NCBI GenBank assembly: GCA_049999765.1
Contig: JBNGIQ010009208.1
Location: forward strand, 1-27,634
Direction of reading: 5' to 3'
Source of the DNA: Phaeoceros laevis
Taxonomy: Eukaryota; Anthocerotophyta; Anthocerotopsida; Notothyladales
DNA: 27,634 bases
Positions 1 through 7,837 of this stretch are shown here, piece after piece (position 1 is the first letter of the stretch; each line of letters starts with the position of its first letter). Under the pieces are notes generated by a model, which was given only the letters and a program-made list of their open reading frames with translations, made no database searches and was not told where the DNA came from. The position numbers and the translations under genes are program-made.

Positions 1-75
1 AACAGTTTCATGTCCGTTTCATGTCCTTTGCAGAGGGTTATGAAAAAGGAGTATACGCTCTCTCCCCTGTCACCA

Positions 76-459
76 TCAGCTCTCATGTGTCACCATCAGA
101 TGTGCTTGCTTGCTCATCTTGGCCACCACCATTGCTTGATTCTCCTCATCTTGGCCACCACCATTGCTTGATTCTCCTCTATTCCATGTGCTATGAAGAG
201 AAGGAAAGTTGAATATGCGGTGAGGTTCAGGATCTTCATCAAATAGCAAGCCGTCAACCTCGTACGGATCCAGATCTTCCTCTCTATCCGTTGATTCTGG
301 GTCATTGCAATCAGATGTATTGATATGCTGACTGCTGTGGCCTTCTGGGTCTCTTTCCACTGGACCACTCCCCTCTTCGTCGTTAGGGTCAACTCTATGC
401 TCTAAAAGCTTCTTCTCTATTAACTTTGCAATCCCATTTTTCCGAGGTATGGTACCCAT
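76..459 (-). CDS. Unrecognised acidic ORF, doubtful
   Basis: This is a 127-codon open frame read on the minus strand from an ATG at 459 to a stop at 76. I do not recognise a family. The product is hydrophilic and acidic, with clusters such as DPNDEEGSG and DREEDLDPYEVDG, and has no membrane segment or signal peptide. Its 3' part runs through a 32-bp tandem duplication that is read in two different frames, giving NGGGQDEENQ and then AMVVAKM. That is more typical of a repeat crossing a chance or decayed frame than of a conserved C-terminus. It lies next to tandem repeats and PPR debris. It could be a fragment of a transposon or of a nuclear acidic protein. I have little confidence that it is expressed. 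Confidence 0.2.
   Translation of the reverse strand: MGTIPRKNGIAKLIEKKLLEHRVDPNDEEGSGPVERDPEGHSSQHINTSDCNDPESTDREEDLDPYEVDGLLFDEDPEPHRIFNFPSLHSTWNRGESSNGGGQDEENQAMVVAKMSKQAHLMVTHES
115..178. repeat. 32-bp tandem duplication (2 copies)
   Basis: The unit beginning CATCTTGGCCACCACC occurs at 115-146 and is repeated exactly at 147-178. Because 32 is not a multiple of three, it would shift any reading frame that crosses it. Confidence 0.9.
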
Positions 460-475
460 CTTTGTCAATTTGAAC

Positions 476-617
476 CACGGCTACCACTCCCTCAATGCCG
501 GACATCCGGCACATACACTTAGCCCTACTATGTTCTCTCCACATGGCACGGCTACCACTCCCGCAATGCCGGACATCCGGCACATACACTTAGCCCTGCT
601 ATGTTCTCAGTCGCCTG
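476..617. repeat. 71-bp tandem repeat with CCGGACATCCGG core
   Basis: Two nearly identical 71-bp units start with CACGGCTACCACTCCC at 476 and 547. Each contains CCGGACATCCGG, an inverted repeat with CCGGA/TCCGG arms around two bases. The same core recurs in the tandem repeats near 3400-3960. The second unit decays near 612, where it runs into the segment shared with 25735-25790. Confidence 0.85.
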
Positions 618-655
618 TTCATAGATCTAGAAGTACTTCAAGTGCCATCCACTCC
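603..655. repeat. Segment duplicated at 25735-25790
   Basis: About 53 bp starting near CTCAGTCGCCTGTTCAT and ending near GCCATCCACTCC match 25735-25790 in the same orientation, with a few substitutions and a small indel. Both copies lie on the 3' side of a minus-strand PPR remnant, so they may be the shared downstream sequence of two PPR duplicates. Confidence 0.7.
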
Positions 656-662
656 AGCTGAG

Positions 663-1091
663 CACTGGCACCAGTGCTTGCACACGCCTGCAGAAGGCAA
701 GAAAAAGTAACACGGTCAGCCAAAATGAGGCCCGCCTCCTCGAGTTGTCCATACACAGCAAGCGCCTATTGGCAAAGTCCTTGCTATGCATACCCAGCAA
801 TCAGGGTATTCCAAGTCACCACATTCTTTGTGTCCTACTGTCAAAAACCTGGCGCGCATCTTCGAGCTCAACACATTTTGCATACATGTCCACCAGGCAG
901 GTGCCAACAACCATGTCAGTAGGATTGCCGCTATGCAACACATCATAGTGCACTTTTCTGCCAGATTCCAAGTCGGCGGCAAATGCACAAGCTTGAAGGC
1001 TAGCTGCAAAGACGTAACCATCCGCCTTCACTCCTGCTTGAAAGCCTGCACACAAAGCTTGCCGCAAATCACCACTCCTGGAAGTCTGCAA
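663..1091 (-). pseudogene. PPR (PLS-type) pseudogene fragment, KP-family related
   Basis: Read on the minus strand, this encodes an L motif (FAASLQACAFAADLESGRKVH), an S motif (MVVGTCLVDMYAKCVELEDA) and, after a frame break, a P motif ending LADRVTF and the start of the next L motif (LLQACASTGAS). Compared with the related copies here, about one base is missing after VFDS near 845-850, so the next motif is read in another frame. No start codon with a targeting leader and no E/DYW region remain. The wording (VVVGTCLVDMYAKC, GLILADRVTF, ACASTGA) is that of the KP-type PPR at 26158-27634, not of the WW array at 10-20 kb. It is probably a truncated duplicate whose 3' flank is at 603-655. Confidence 0.75.
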
Positions 1092-1163
1092 AACAAGCCC
1101 GGTCCGGAATCTTTTGGAAGAATGACGATTTGCAGTTGGTGCAAATTCAGGAAACCACTGTTA

Positions 1164-1263
1164 NNNNNNNNNNNNNNNNNNNNNNNNNNNNNNNNNNNNN
1201 NNNNNNNNNNNNNNNNNNNNNNNNNNNNNNNNNNNNNNNNNNNNNNNNNNNNNNNNNNNNNNN
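1164..1263. other. Assembly gap, 100 N
   Basis: This is a run of 100 unknown bases, the conventional size for a gap of unknown length. It interrupts the 3' side of the DUF674-like fragment, so frames on either side cannot be related. Confidence 0.99.
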
Positions 1264-1985
1264 CCGCCGAGCTCTCCAGATTTTTCACGCTACGAACATT
1301 CAAGTTGCTCAAGATTGCTAGGAAGTTGTTCCTAGTTGCTGGCCAAATTTCTAGGTTGTCAGTCACGAAGAAGGGATGATGCGAGAGGCTCGCACGCACA
1401 AAAGTCACTGGCAGCCTACGAGCCCTATCCACTATTTCCACGGCATGATGCAGAGTCTCCTCAGAGGACTGGGAAGCCCGGCAAGTCACCACTGCACCTC
1501 CTCTACGATGCTTGGCCAGCCACATCCGGAGACACCACCTCGTGGTTCTCGATAGGGTTTCGGAATCCCTGACTCTGTCAATCTTGGCTGCAACCTCAAA
1601 CAGCCACGCCTGCTTCCCGACCGNNNNNNNNNNNNNNNNNNNNNNNNNNNNNNNNNNNNNNNNNNNNNNNNNNNNNNNNNNNNNNNNNNNNNNNNNNNNN
1701 NNNNNNNNNNNNNNNNNNNNNNNCTGATGCGAGCCTGATCCGAAACCCGTGCGACTTGAGAATGCCTGCAATTGAGCGGAAGGATGCAGGCACCGCATTC
1801 TCCTCCGCCAGGCGTGTCAAAAAGCTGGCCACAGGCAGAACCAGAAAGCTCAACAGCAGAGTCACGAAGTCGTTCCCAGCCTCAATGTAGAGCAGCCGCT
1901 TGGTTGCCTTGTCACGCATCGCGGTCACTTCCACTCCGCACATCTCTGCCCGTTGCGCAAGCAATTGAGTCACAAAGGACTCCAT
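1264..1985 (-). pseudogene. DUF674-family protein fragment, interrupted by gap
   Basis: From an ATG at 1985, the minus strand encodes VTAMRDKATKRLLYIEAGND followed by FVTLLLSFLVLPVASFLTRL. This matches the start of plant DUF674 proteins (K-x-R-V-L-x-A-E-A-G-K-D-F-V-D-x-L-x-S-x-L-x-L-P). Beyond the gap at 1624-1723 another frame gives HPFFVTDNLEIWP and LAILSNLNVRSVKNLES, matching the conserved VTDDL...VLNxLNV...LE segment of the same family. The molecular function of DUF674 is unknown. The middle of the protein is in the gap and the C-terminus is not seen, so I cannot tell a real gene cut by gaps from a pseudogene. It lies between PPR remnants of opposite orientation. The family call rests on remembered consensus. 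Confidence 0.55.
1624..1723. other. Assembly gap, 100 N
   Basis: This is a run of 100 unknown bases inside the DUF674-like fragment. The true length is probably unknown. Confidence 0.99.
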
Positions 1986-2380
1986 CGCTGGTGGACAGCG
2001 ATGAAGTCCCGTCTACGCACCGATCGGAGGAAGCCGGGGGCCGGCCATTGCTGCGCCCCGCCTTATATTCCTGGAAAACTGCGCTTGCTCTGCGCGCGCT
2101 TGAAGATGGTGACCAGGAATGCGAGGCCCGAGTCTGCGTCCGGAGGTTAAAAGCAAGCATTATGATGGCACTTGTGTTTCGCCAATTTCGCCAAGCCTAC
2201 GTGGCATACAGTTGAGGGTTTCGCCATGTTTTGGCAGACCCCGCGAAACTATGGCGCAACACGCTTTTTGCCAGACCTGGGCCATGGACAGCCGTGCGTC
2301 GGGAGCGGTGTGACTGGAGCGCTGCGCTGGAGCGCTGCGCCTGGAGCGGCAGCGGTGGACAGCGGTGCGCCTGCAGGGGT
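1986..2380. other. Intergenic, GC-rich, no gene seen
   Basis: There is no credible coding frame or family match here. The segment near 2310-2375 contains a short repeated GGAGCGCTGCGC word. It may hold the upstream sequence of the DUF674-like fragment. Confidence 0.5.
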
Positions 2381-3423
2381 GCTCCATGTTTTTGACAACA
2401 TGGCCACGGCAGATGTGGTGAACATGGAACGGCCTGCTGGCTGGGTATCCACAGCTTTGATGTGTATGGACAAATGGAGGAGGGGGGCCTCAAATTGGCT
2501 GACAATATCACTTTTGCTTGCCTTCTGAAGGCGGTGAGCCGGAAGATGCACGCCAGGTTTTTGACGGCGCCACAAAGGATGTGGGGACATGGAATGCCCT
2601 ACCTGCTGGGTATGCACAGCAAGGACTCGGCCAAGAGGCACTTTGTGTGTATGGACAAATGGAGGAGACGGGACTTATTTTGGCTAACCCTGTTACATTT
2701 GCTTGCCTTGTGAAGGCCTGTGCAAGCAATGGTGCCTTACAAAAGGGCAGGCGGCTACACTCTCAGATTGTCAAAAGAGGTTGCTGGATAACGTAGTGGT
2801 GGGCACCTGCCTCTCAGATTGTCAAAAGAGGTTGCTGGATAACGTAATGGTGGGCACCTGCCTCTCAGATTGTCAAAAGCGGTTGATGGATGGTCTGCCT
2901 GGTGGACATATACGTAAGATGTGGTGAACCGGAAGATGCACGCTAGGTTTTTGACAGCATGGCCACGGCGGGTGTGGTGAACATGGAACGCCCTGATGGC
3001 TGGGTATACGCAGCCAAGAGGAGCTTGTTGTGTTTCGACAAATGGAGGACGCAGCCCTCAATTTGGCTGACCATGTTACTTTTGTTTGCCTTCTGAATGC
3101 GTGTGCAAGCACTTGTGCCATACACAAGGGCAGGGAGTTGCACGCACAGATTGTCAAACGAGGACTGCTGGATGGTGTAGTGGTGGGCACCTGCCTGGTG
3201 GACATGTAAACAAAATGTGGTGAGCTGAAAGATGCGCACCAGGTTTTTCACATCATGCACGCAACAGGATGTGGTGACAGCAAGCACTCGGCCAATAGAC
3301 GATTGTTGTGTATGGACAAATGGAGGCCTTCATTTTGGCTGACCATGTTACTTTTGCTCGCCTTCTGAAGGCGTGTGCAAGCCCTGGTGCTGTACCGGAC
3401 ATCTGGTGCATGTGCCGGACATC
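2381..3423 (+). pseudogene. Heavily decayed PPR pseudogene, KP-family related
   Basis: Successive PPR motifs are recognisable on the plus strand, but in shifting frames: GGLKLADNITFACLLKA, EDARQVFDGATKDVGTWNAL, YAQQGLGQEALCVYGQMEE, NPVTFACLVKACASNGALQK, then LADHVTFVCLLNACAST, KGRELHAQIVKRGLLDGVVV and GTCLVDM followed by a stop (TAA near 3208) in place of the usual YAKCG. At least five frame breaks or stops and an internal 51-bp triplication (2760-2895) rule out a working protein. Motif wording is closest to the PPR remnant at 26158-27634. It runs toward the gap at 3424. The remnant at 663-1091 lies on the opposite strand, so the two form a divergent pair of relics. Confidence 0.8.
2760..2895. 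repeat. 51-bp tandem repeat inside PPR remnant
   Basis: The unit starting CTCTCAGATTGTCAAAAG occurs at 2760-2810 and 2811-2861, with a partial, diverged copy from 2862. It equals 17 codons of the L-to-S junction (SQIVKRG...VVVGTC) of a PPR triplet. The copies are nearly identical, so the amplification is younger than the surrounding decay. Confidence 0.9.
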
Positions 3424-3523
3424 NNNNNNNNNNNNNNNNNNNNNNNNNNNNNNNNNNNNNNNNNNNNNNNNNNNNNNNNNNNNNNNNNNNNNNNNNNNNN
3501 NNNNNNNNNNNNNNNNNNNNNNN
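3424..3523. other. Assembly gap, 100 N
   Basis: This is a run of 100 unknown bases starting right after a CCGGACATC word. The gap probably falls in the same tandem-repeat family seen at 3756-3960. Confidence 0.99.
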
Positions 3524-3567
3524 AATGCTGTCGTCCTCATCAACCCCAACAGTATCTTGAGTGTCGT

Positions 3568-3591
3568 CTAATTTTGGAATCCCAAAATTAG
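3568..3591. repeat. Inverted repeat, 10-bp arms
   Basis: CTAATTTTGG (3568-3577) and CCAAAATTAG (3582-3591) are perfect reverse complements around a 4-base loop. It sits in an AT-rich stretch with two further small repeats and could be part of a MITE-like element. No termini or target-site duplication were identified. Confidence 0.7.
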
Positions 3592-3639
3592 CTTTGAAAG
3601 GCGAAAAAGTTCCCTAAGGAAATCCTTAGTTGAGTTAAC

Positions 3640-3701
3640 TCTGAGATGTTGAGCATCAAGAGTCATTAATTCTGAGATGTTGAGCATCAAGAGTCATTAG
3701 C
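3640..3701. repeat. 31-bp tandem duplication
   Basis: The unit starting TCTGAGATGTTGAGCATCAA occurs at 3640-3670 and again at 3671-3701, almost perfectly. Confidence 0.9.
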
Positions 3702-3706
3702 TCATC

Positions 3707-3742
3707 TATTTCTAATTGAATATAATGTTTCAATTAGAAATA
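3707..3742. repeat. Perfect inverted repeat, 14-bp arms
   Basis: TATTTCTAATTGAA (3707-3720) pairs with TTCAATTAGAAATA (3729-3742) around an 8-base loop. It immediately precedes the CCGGACATCCGG tandem array and could be the end of a small non-autonomous element. Confidence 0.8.
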
Positions 3743-3755
3743 AATTTTTGCTGTG

Positions 3756-3961
3756 CCGGACATCCGGTGCCTTGTGCAAGGAATTAGATTAAAAATAGGC
3801 TTTTGCTGTGCCGGACATCCGGTGCCTTGTGCAACTCCTTGTGATGTATCGGACATTCGGTGCCTTGTGCAACTCCTTGTGATGTACCGCACATCCGGTG
3901 CCTTGTGCAACTCCTTGTGATGTACCGGACATCCGGTNNNNNNNNNNGGACATCCGGTGCC
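3756..3961. repeat. 38-bp tandem array with CCGGACATCCGG core, containing a gap
   Basis: Units with the core CCGGACATCCGG followed by TGCCTTGTGCAACTCCTTG start at 3811, 3849, 3887 and 3925, an exact 38-bp period. A related longer unit starts at 3756, and a further partial unit follows the 10-N gap (3938-3947). The gap is probably a collapsed part of the array. The core varies by single bases (TCGGACATTCGG, CCGCACATCCGG). There are no unique spacers, so this is not a CRISPR array. The minus strand reads through as a repeated GTSQGVAQ-like peptide, which I regard as incidental. Confidence 0.9.
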
Positions 3962-5230
3962 TTGTGTCTTTGCGTTGTCTTTGCGTTGCGCAATACATGG
4001 TATGATATAATAGCATGATATTACCGTTCTTAGCAACCATTGTAGTGTAGTTACTGGCCTCTTTTTAACACTTACAACTAGAATGCATGATTCCCACCAT
4101 GGCGGTGTATGCAGTGCATTTTTTTTTAGTTTTTTTAGAGCACAATGAACTGAAATTGATGTAAATAGACCCTTTTTGAAAAAAATGTCCTTCTGTCCGG
4201 TACGTTTGCTCCAAACAGTGACGGGGTTGTCTAGTATCTGATTAATCGGAGACCTTGTTCAAAGTAGAGGATCGCTTGGTCTCCTAGTGCTAGCTAGGAT
4301 GCAAGAGAGGAGGAAGGACTAGAGCATAGAGTAGAAGTGAGGAAAATGGAAAATGGACCATCTTGTCCTTTGGGCCAAGCCCCTTTATAGCCTTAGAAAG
4401 TCGGTTAGGAAGTTGCTAACGAACTAGCCTAAAAAAACATGTGGAACTACTTTGATGTAGCTGCACAATATAAAAGTGTTGACTAGCGCACACCCATGTG
4501 TACCGCCTACCCATGTGCACCGACTAGCACCGACTAGTAGTAGTCAAACTCATTACTTCTAACAAAATAAGATGCTCTTGGCTCAAACAACAAGTGACGC
4601 GCTCAAACAGCCTCAAGTGAGCCTGACAGTGTCTATTCAGCAACTTCATTATGTAAGCAAAAGCTTGCTCCCTGAATCTTCCAGACTGCAAAATGCTGGG
4701 GCTTGGCTTGCATAAAGCTATTTGTAAGAGGACTTGTACACACGCTCTTGAAAGCTGTTAAGATGATGAGCATAACCTGATTCCGAGCATCATCTTGTGG
4801 GCAGACCGCAAAAATCTCAAAGACCATCCACTAGGACATTAACGCACTGATGACATCGTCTGAATAATTATTACGTCTGTTTATTGTCTCATGGTCACCG
4901 ATCAGTCTGACTTGACTCATAAAACATCTGCAGTCCGAATTCAATCTGTCTCTTGATCTACTGCACGTCTTCTGCTGTTTCAATGCATTGGCTCACTTCA
5001 CTACATAAAATAGCTCCAGGTCCTGAGTTTGCACTGCTGTGCAATGAGAATTTGTACTGGTGAGTTGGCTTGTACTTACAAGCAGCAGCCTTGGCCAACT
5101 GGTAGCTGTAGACAAGTCTCCAGCTCAACCTGATGCTGCACATATCCAGCAGCGATGACACTCTATATATCACCACATATCTGCATGTCTCCTCAAACAA
5201 GCTCCAGCCTGTTTTGAGATGTTGAAAGCA
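3962..5230. other. No gene seen; possible LTR-type sequence
   Basis: I see no credible coding sequence. The stretch has features often found in plant LTRs: a CCCCTTTATAGCC word near 4380 and low-complexity T/A runs. Its right end meets a primer-binding-site-like sequence at 5231. No second LTR, gag or pol was found. The element call is speculative. Confidence 0.25.
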
Positions 5231-5242
5231 TGGTACCAGAGT
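5231..5242 (+). other. Possible LTR-retrotransposon primer-binding site
   Basis: TGGTACCAGAGT follows ...GAAAGCA and resembles the initiator-Met tRNA primer-binding site TGGTATCAGAGC of plant copia elements, where it follows the terminal CA of the LTR. It differs at two positions and no flanking gag is recognisable, so this is weak evidence. Confidence 0.25.
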
Positions 5243-5361
5243 AAATAGGGCACATACTACCGTGCGCAAGAAGAAGTGTTTGGTGAGGCTGCTCACCACG
5301 ATAGGATACTGCCTGACCGGTCTCCTACACTGCCAGACCGGTCTTCGAGTTCCTTGTTTGT

Positions 5362-5425
5362 CCACCCTCGTCTCCACATAACATGTTATGTGGAGACGAC
5401 ACATGTTATGTGGAGACGAGGGTGG
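5362..5425. repeat. Nested palindrome and inverted repeat
   Basis: A 24-bp arm starting CCACCCTCGTCTCCAC (5362-5385) is perfectly reverse-complemented at 5402-5425, leaving a 16-base loop. That loop holds another copy of the right arm, so 5368-5399 is itself a perfect 32-bp palindrome with no loop. The left arm can therefore pair with either of two right arms. No gene is associated. Confidence 0.95.
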
Positions 5426-5640
5426 CATGTAAAAACGGCAACGGGATATGCTGGGGTTTGCTTCCGTATGTGGGAACAGGCTAGGGTTATGTCCTAGGTC
5501 GTGACCGCATGGCCGACGATGGTGAAACACATGACCACAAGGGTTTCCAACGTTGGGATTTAGCCTGGTAGGGTTTCGATGCATGACCGGAGGGGTATCG
5601 GCATAGTACGGGCATCAAGGGTTTCGTATGTCGTACCGTT

Positions 5641-5724
5641 TGATGTGTTTTGATGCGGTACTGATGTGTTTTGATGTGGTACTGATGTGTTTTGATGTGG
5701 TACTGATGTGTTTTGATGTGGTAC
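5641..5724. repeat. 21-bp minisatellite (4 copies)
   Basis: TGATGTGTTTTGATGTGGTAC is repeated at 5641, 5662, 5683 and 5704, nearly identical (the first has GCGG for GTGG). Being a multiple of three, it reads on the minus strand as a seven-residue repeat (YHIKTHQ). I do not regard that as a real protein. Confidence 0.95.
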
Positions 5725-5769
5725 TGATGGCTGCTACGATACGGCCATGTGTAAGGGATGTGCATAAGC

Positions 5770-6700
5770 ATGGGCCGCATGTCGCATGTCAATGTTAAGA
5801 TTTTTCCATTATGGGTTTGCATGTGAAACGGTATTTTCCGCAATGGGAAAATGGTTTTTGCCCTTAACCCTCACTCATGACTGGCCATAATTATTCTCTA
5901 GCATGCTTGGAGCTGTGGCGGTGTTAAGAAGGTGTGTAGCACAGTAGCGGCCATAGCCAGCACGAATTTTGAGGTGCATGTGTGGACAGCCAAGCAAGCT
6001 GCGGCAAACCCTTCTGGCATGGTGCTGTGGTAGCTAGGCGGCTATGGCGCGCGGCCAGCAATAGGCGTGGCAGGCTTCTAGGCGCTTGTGGAGGGAGGCC
6101 GCATGATTGTGTGGGGAGGAAGACTCTTTGTGTGGGGAGGAAGACTCTTTCCCCCTCTTACTTGGGCTCTTTTATGATTTTTTAAGCAGGAGGGTGTGTG
6201 GCACGTACCTGGCTGTCCACATCTCAAGGCTAGGGGCTGGCGCGCCTCTCTTGAGGGTCGCGCGGTGGTACCAGCCTGACCAGGTGGGCTGGCCAGGTAC
6301 GGTTTCCAAGGCTAGGTGGGAAGAATCTTTCTTCCCACTCCCTTGCTTGCTAGTCCGGTGGACTGGTGCTGGTGCTGGCCAGGTGCTGGCCGCGCAAGGT
6401 TCCCAAGCAAAGGAGGAGTGAAAGAAATACTTTCCTTTCTTCTCTTTTTGAAGAGATCAACTTTAATTATTGCTTTGCAAGCTAGCGGTTAATGTACTCT
6501 GGAAGGGCTGTGTTCACACTGCCACTAAGAGTCATGTGCTGATCAGGTGATCAGGTAAGGGGATGCTAGCCGGCCATAGCTGCAAATTGAGGAAGGTGCA
6601 AACTGTCCATGCTGGAGAGCATTTTTAACTTTGCTTTGGAAATCATTGTGGAGGTCATGGTACATGTGTAGATACTGCTGGGCATAATTTTGCGAGGAGA
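5770..6700. other. Intergenic, no gene seen
   Basis: No family is recognised in any frame. The only structure is a 21-bp exact duplication (GTGTGGGGAGGAAGACTCTT and one more T) at 6109-6129 and 6130-6150, and GC-rich stretches with repeated GGTGCTGG words near 6360. Confidence 0.5.
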
Positions 6701-6706
6701 TCAAGT

Positions 6707-6859
6707 TGAAACATTTTATGCTTGGGGCTCCTAGCCTCTACTTCAGCTGAAACTTTCTGTGACCATCTGTGAAGAGGCCAGGCTGAAACATTTTATGCTT
6801 GGGGCTTCTAGCCTCTACTTCAGCTGAAACTTTTTGTGACCATTTGTGAAGAGGCCAGG
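6707..6859. repeat. 77-bp tandem duplication
   Basis: The unit starting TGAAACATTTTATGCTTGGG at 6707 recurs at 6784 with only a few C/T differences. Each copy ends near GAAGAGGCCAGG. All the differences I see are transitions, consistent with a fairly recent duplication followed by methylation-type decay. Confidence 0.9.
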
Positions 6860-7114
6860 AACAAGGGAAAATTAATATTAATTATTCCTGGTTGTATCGT
6901 AGTAAGTCCAGTCTATATCGTAATTTTTACGGTCGCTATCGTAATTCCGCAAATAAGCCGTATTTGGACGGTATGGTATCATGTCGACCCCCTGCACCAG
7001 GGAGGAATGTTACGAAGATAGCGAAAAAGAAGAAGACGAGGACGGAACTGGAGAATTCCTGGAACTTGATAGCGGCGTCTTTGCTAGTTAAAATTACCGA
7101 CGGAGTTGGAGGCG

Positions 7115-7755
7115 ATGAAACCCGTCGCGGAGAAGTACGAGCTGATATTTTTGTTAGAAAACTGGACGGTCAAGAGCCAGCCTTTAATCACGGAGTTCGA
7201 GAGTGCTTGATGTCGTGCGCAAGGCAAGACGGTACGGGACAATCTTTCGTTATGGAATGCAAGCCATTTTCGTCGTGCCTTGAACCGGCTTGAGACGGAG
7301 AAGGAAGGACTGTCTATTTACACCATGCCTGTGGCTAAGTTCAATATGGAAGAGTGGTTTGGAGGGCCATATAAGATAGAGAACGGATGGCCGCTCAACC
7401 GATTTATCATAGAGGAAGGACGGTCCCTGGGCAAAGTTCTACATTGCTTAACTTCCATCAGCCGAAGGTCCGCGATCAGCAAAGAGTTGGCTATAACTCT
7501 ACTGTACGTCCTGAAGTACAAGGAGAAGGTGGATTGGGGAGCTACCTTTTATCACTTCTTCTAGAAACATATGAAGAAGATGAAGAATGATGCCACATGT
7601 CTCCTGACTCCGTTGATTATGTTCGTTTATAAGGCGTACAGTGTGTGGACACCGGATGATGAGGCCAGTCTGCAGTCTGCAATCAAGCCAGCTCAAGCGT
7701 TAACGATACAGTCACCGGTACCTATCACACGGAAACGAGCATCGGAGGAAGTTTA
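7115..7755 (+). pseudogene. Left arm of large inverted repeat, unrecognised repeated gene
   Basis: From about 7088 one frame reads LPTELEAMKPVAEKYELIFL, LLENWTVKSQPLITEFESA, a TGA stop at 7210-7212, CRAQGKTVRDNLSLWN, EEWFGGPYKIENGWPLNRFI and YVLKYKEKVDWGATFYHFF, then a stop. A further frame after 7571 continues KNDATCLLTPLIMFVYKAYS to KRASEEV. I do not recognise the family. The spread of coding potential through arms that both match suggests a decayed protein-coding gene, perhaps carried by a mobile element. The opposite arm has TGG where this copy has the TGA at 7210, while this copy has TGG where the other has TAG. The two copies therefore decayed independently from an intact frame. Confidence 0.6.
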
Positions 7756-7837
7756 GGGTTTCGTCTTGCCCTTGCCTTGCAACGCCTTCGTCGTTGGCTC
7801 CGTATCGCATGTCTTCGTCTTGCCGTTGCCTTGCCCT
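7756..7837. other. Spacer of the inverted repeat
   Basis: About 82 bp separate the arms. The spacer contains two related direct repeats, GTCTTGCCCTTGCCTTGCAAC and GTCTTGCCGTTGCCTTGCC, but is not itself inverted. Confidence 0.7.

Noticed and set aside
1028-1798. A 256-codon minus-strand frame across both N gaps
   Set aside because: Gap lengths are arbitrary, so the frame continuity is artificial; the pieces belong to a DUF674-like fragment and a PPR remnant.
3756-3961. Regular repeats resembling a CRISPR array
   Set aside because: The period is an exact 38 bp with no unique spacers, and the genome is a plant; it is a simple tandem repeat.
4958-5584. Minus-strand open frame of about 208 codons
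   Set aside because: It has no recognisable domain, runs straight through the palindrome and LTR-like sequence, and has repeat-derived composition.
5487-5843. Minus-strand frame with a YHIKTHQ heptad repeat
   Set aside because: The repetition is entirely explained by the 21-bp minisatellite; there is no supporting conserved sequence on either side.
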